From Ecdyonurus torrentis (Eukaryota; Arthropoda; Insecta; Ephemeroptera; Heptageniidae), in NCBI GenBank assembly GCA_949318235.1, contig OX439131.1, positions 30,093,018-30,157,017 on the forward strand: a stretch of DNA of 64,000 nucleotides, in the 5' to 3' direction. Below the pieces are notes generated by a model. It searched no databases. It worked only from the letters and a program-made list of their open reading frames with translations, and was not told the DNA's origin. Positions 9,979 to 64,000 of the stretch are shown piece after piece (the stretch's first letter is position 1; each line of letters begins with the position of its first letter). The position numbers were made by a program, and so were the translations under genes.

Positions 9979-10318
9979 GAAAATTATCATCTTCTATACA
10001 TTGAATGACAATAACCCATTAAGGACACAACAATGCCAATGTAAAATATAACTAGCAATTTTTATACCAACTTCAGGCATACAAAATAAAATTTTAAATT
10101 CATCACAATAATCATTATCATTATGAAAATAATAATAAAAAAAATTGATACTTGATAATTAATAGAATACAAATATTTCTATTGCAATTTTTTTTTTAAT
10201 TTTGTTGATAAAACTCTTGCAAACAATTATATCAATTTAATTATGTTGTAGTATAGATCACCTAGATTTTTATTTATTCTTTCTTTATCATGATTGATGT
10301 TGCATATTACCTTTTGAT

Positions 10319-62927
<52,609 letters not shown>

Positions 62928-64000
62928 CTATAACATTTCAAACAAACATCTATTATAATAAACAATACCATTTTAGAACCATTTTTAATTATAATGGAAG
63001 GTTGCAATAATTATACGAATAAACTTTGTCAGATTAAGGAATATCACGAGTGTAGTGATAAATGTGTATGTTTGTTATGTGGTGGCCTATGTACTAGGTA
63101 CCACTTACTTCAGTGTCCATCTCGGACCGTATCATTAAGTCAATATGCAAAAAATGTAGACTTGTAGAATGAAATGTAAATATACTGTATATGTATAAGT
63201 ACACCACTGGTGTTTAATAAATGAAATATTTATTTTTTATATTAGAAGCAATTTTTTATATAATATAATATATATGTTACATAATATTAAATTTAAAAAG
63301 AACATGAACAAATGAGAAGTTATTATTATATATATAAAAAAAGATCAATACAATGTATAACATAATATTCCAGTAGGGATGCCAAAGTAAAAATGACCTC
63401 TATCCAAACTTAAACCCCAACAGGCATGTTTATAGTCATATAAACTATTGACCCCAGTGTATCAGCTTTTAGTTAAATTACTGCTGATACTACAGCCTTC
63501 CACTTTTTTTTTAACTGATACCAATTTGTTTACATCACAGAGTAAAATAAATAAATAAATGCACTCTAAAGTGTGGCAAAAATATTTACTTCTCATTATA
63601 AAATAAATTATTTTTGAACGCAAAACTATTAAAAGATCATTACAATACAAGTATTTATTTTTGCTTTAATACGATAGCTAACAAGCTCATTTAAAAAAAT
63701 GTATAGAAATATAAATTTTCTTTTAGAAGTAAAAAGTTTGTTCAATGGAGGTTCTCGGTGATAAAAAATTCTTAAAAATTTCTGATAGCTTAAAATACAT
63801 AATTGTGTGTCCTTCATTTAAATATTTCCAGACTCAGAACTTTTTTTTTCTTCTCAATAAGAAACTCTAAAAACATGATCTTGCAATACTAAAGTATAAG
63901 ATATTGGGGGACCCCTAAGCTTTTACCATGCACCTCACTGACAACCTCCATTATTTTAGTAGCACAGATGACAAAATCTTGAGTACTACATGCCTTAAAC
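62928..64000. other. Pumilio upstream intron, no exon recognised
   Basis: A/T-rich sequence without a convincing exon or repeat. It should be intron leading to the next upstream Pumilio exon beyond the window. Confidence 0.6.

Larger units (their letters stand above)
4472..10318 (-). other. Probable Pumilio 3'UTR and downstream A/T-rich sequence
   Basis: Extremely A/T-rich, with dozens of short poly-A/poly-T runs and no coding region on either strand; the short open frames are low-complexity. Read on the - strand it follows the Pumilio stop. AATAAA signals on that strand occur close to the stop (10273-10278) and as far as 4742-4747, where the signal is followed by a poly-A stretch (4722-4731 as T on the + strand). 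A 3'UTR of up to 5.6 kb is therefore possible. Five Pumilio-response motifs lie inside it. The UTR length is inference. Confidence 0.5.

Overview
This is animal nuclear DNA. It is very A+T-rich by eye and full of long poly-A/poly-T runs and CT/GA, TA and TTTC microsatellites. It has spliced genes with GT/AG introns, foldback MITEs and a tRNA-derived repeat. The Pumilio protein is bilaterian, and its C-terminal ending (DLGPIGPPP...) looks arthropod-like, but the taxon is an inference and I would not go below 'probably arthropod or another invertebrate'.

Two conserved genes converge. On the + strand, positions 1377-3298 hold the last four exons of the gene for cleavage stimulation factor subunit 1 (CSTF1/CstF-50, WD40 protein of mRNA 3'-end processing). 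On the - strand, 14 exons between 62927 and 10319 encode the last 1026 residues of Pumilio, the PUF-domain RNA-binding translational repressor. All exon phases join to one open frame. The start of each gene lies outside the window. Pumilio exons 1-3 of the window (62.9-60.1 kb) are separated from the other 11 (16.1-10.3 kb) by one intron of 44,008 bp, which makes up two thirds of the window.

The giant intron is mostly low-complexity A/T sequence. At 45738-45863 it contains a probable alternative first coding exon for a shorter Pumilio: ATG in good context, 42 open codons, consensus GTAAGT donor, and phase 0 matching the next exon. GC-richer patches upstream (46.2-46.6 and 47.3-47.6 kb) may hold its promoter and 5'UTR. 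The intron also holds an 858-bp insertion at 48385-49242 made of 332-bp head-to-tail tRNA-like units plus an inverted piece, flanked by a 13-bp target duplication.

The left edge (1-878), which lies in a cstf1 intron, carries the most striking RNA feature: a complete type I hammerhead ribozyme at 455-514. It sits about 75 bases downstream of a TATA box and CCAAT box, in an element that ends in AATAAA and a poly-A tract.

At least five foldback MITE groups occur (called A-E here). Two A copies fill most of one cstf1 intron, and one B copy has been split by a C element. The 7-kb stretch between the two stop codons is almost pure A/T and probably contains a long Pumilio 3'UTR with several Pumilio-binding motifs.
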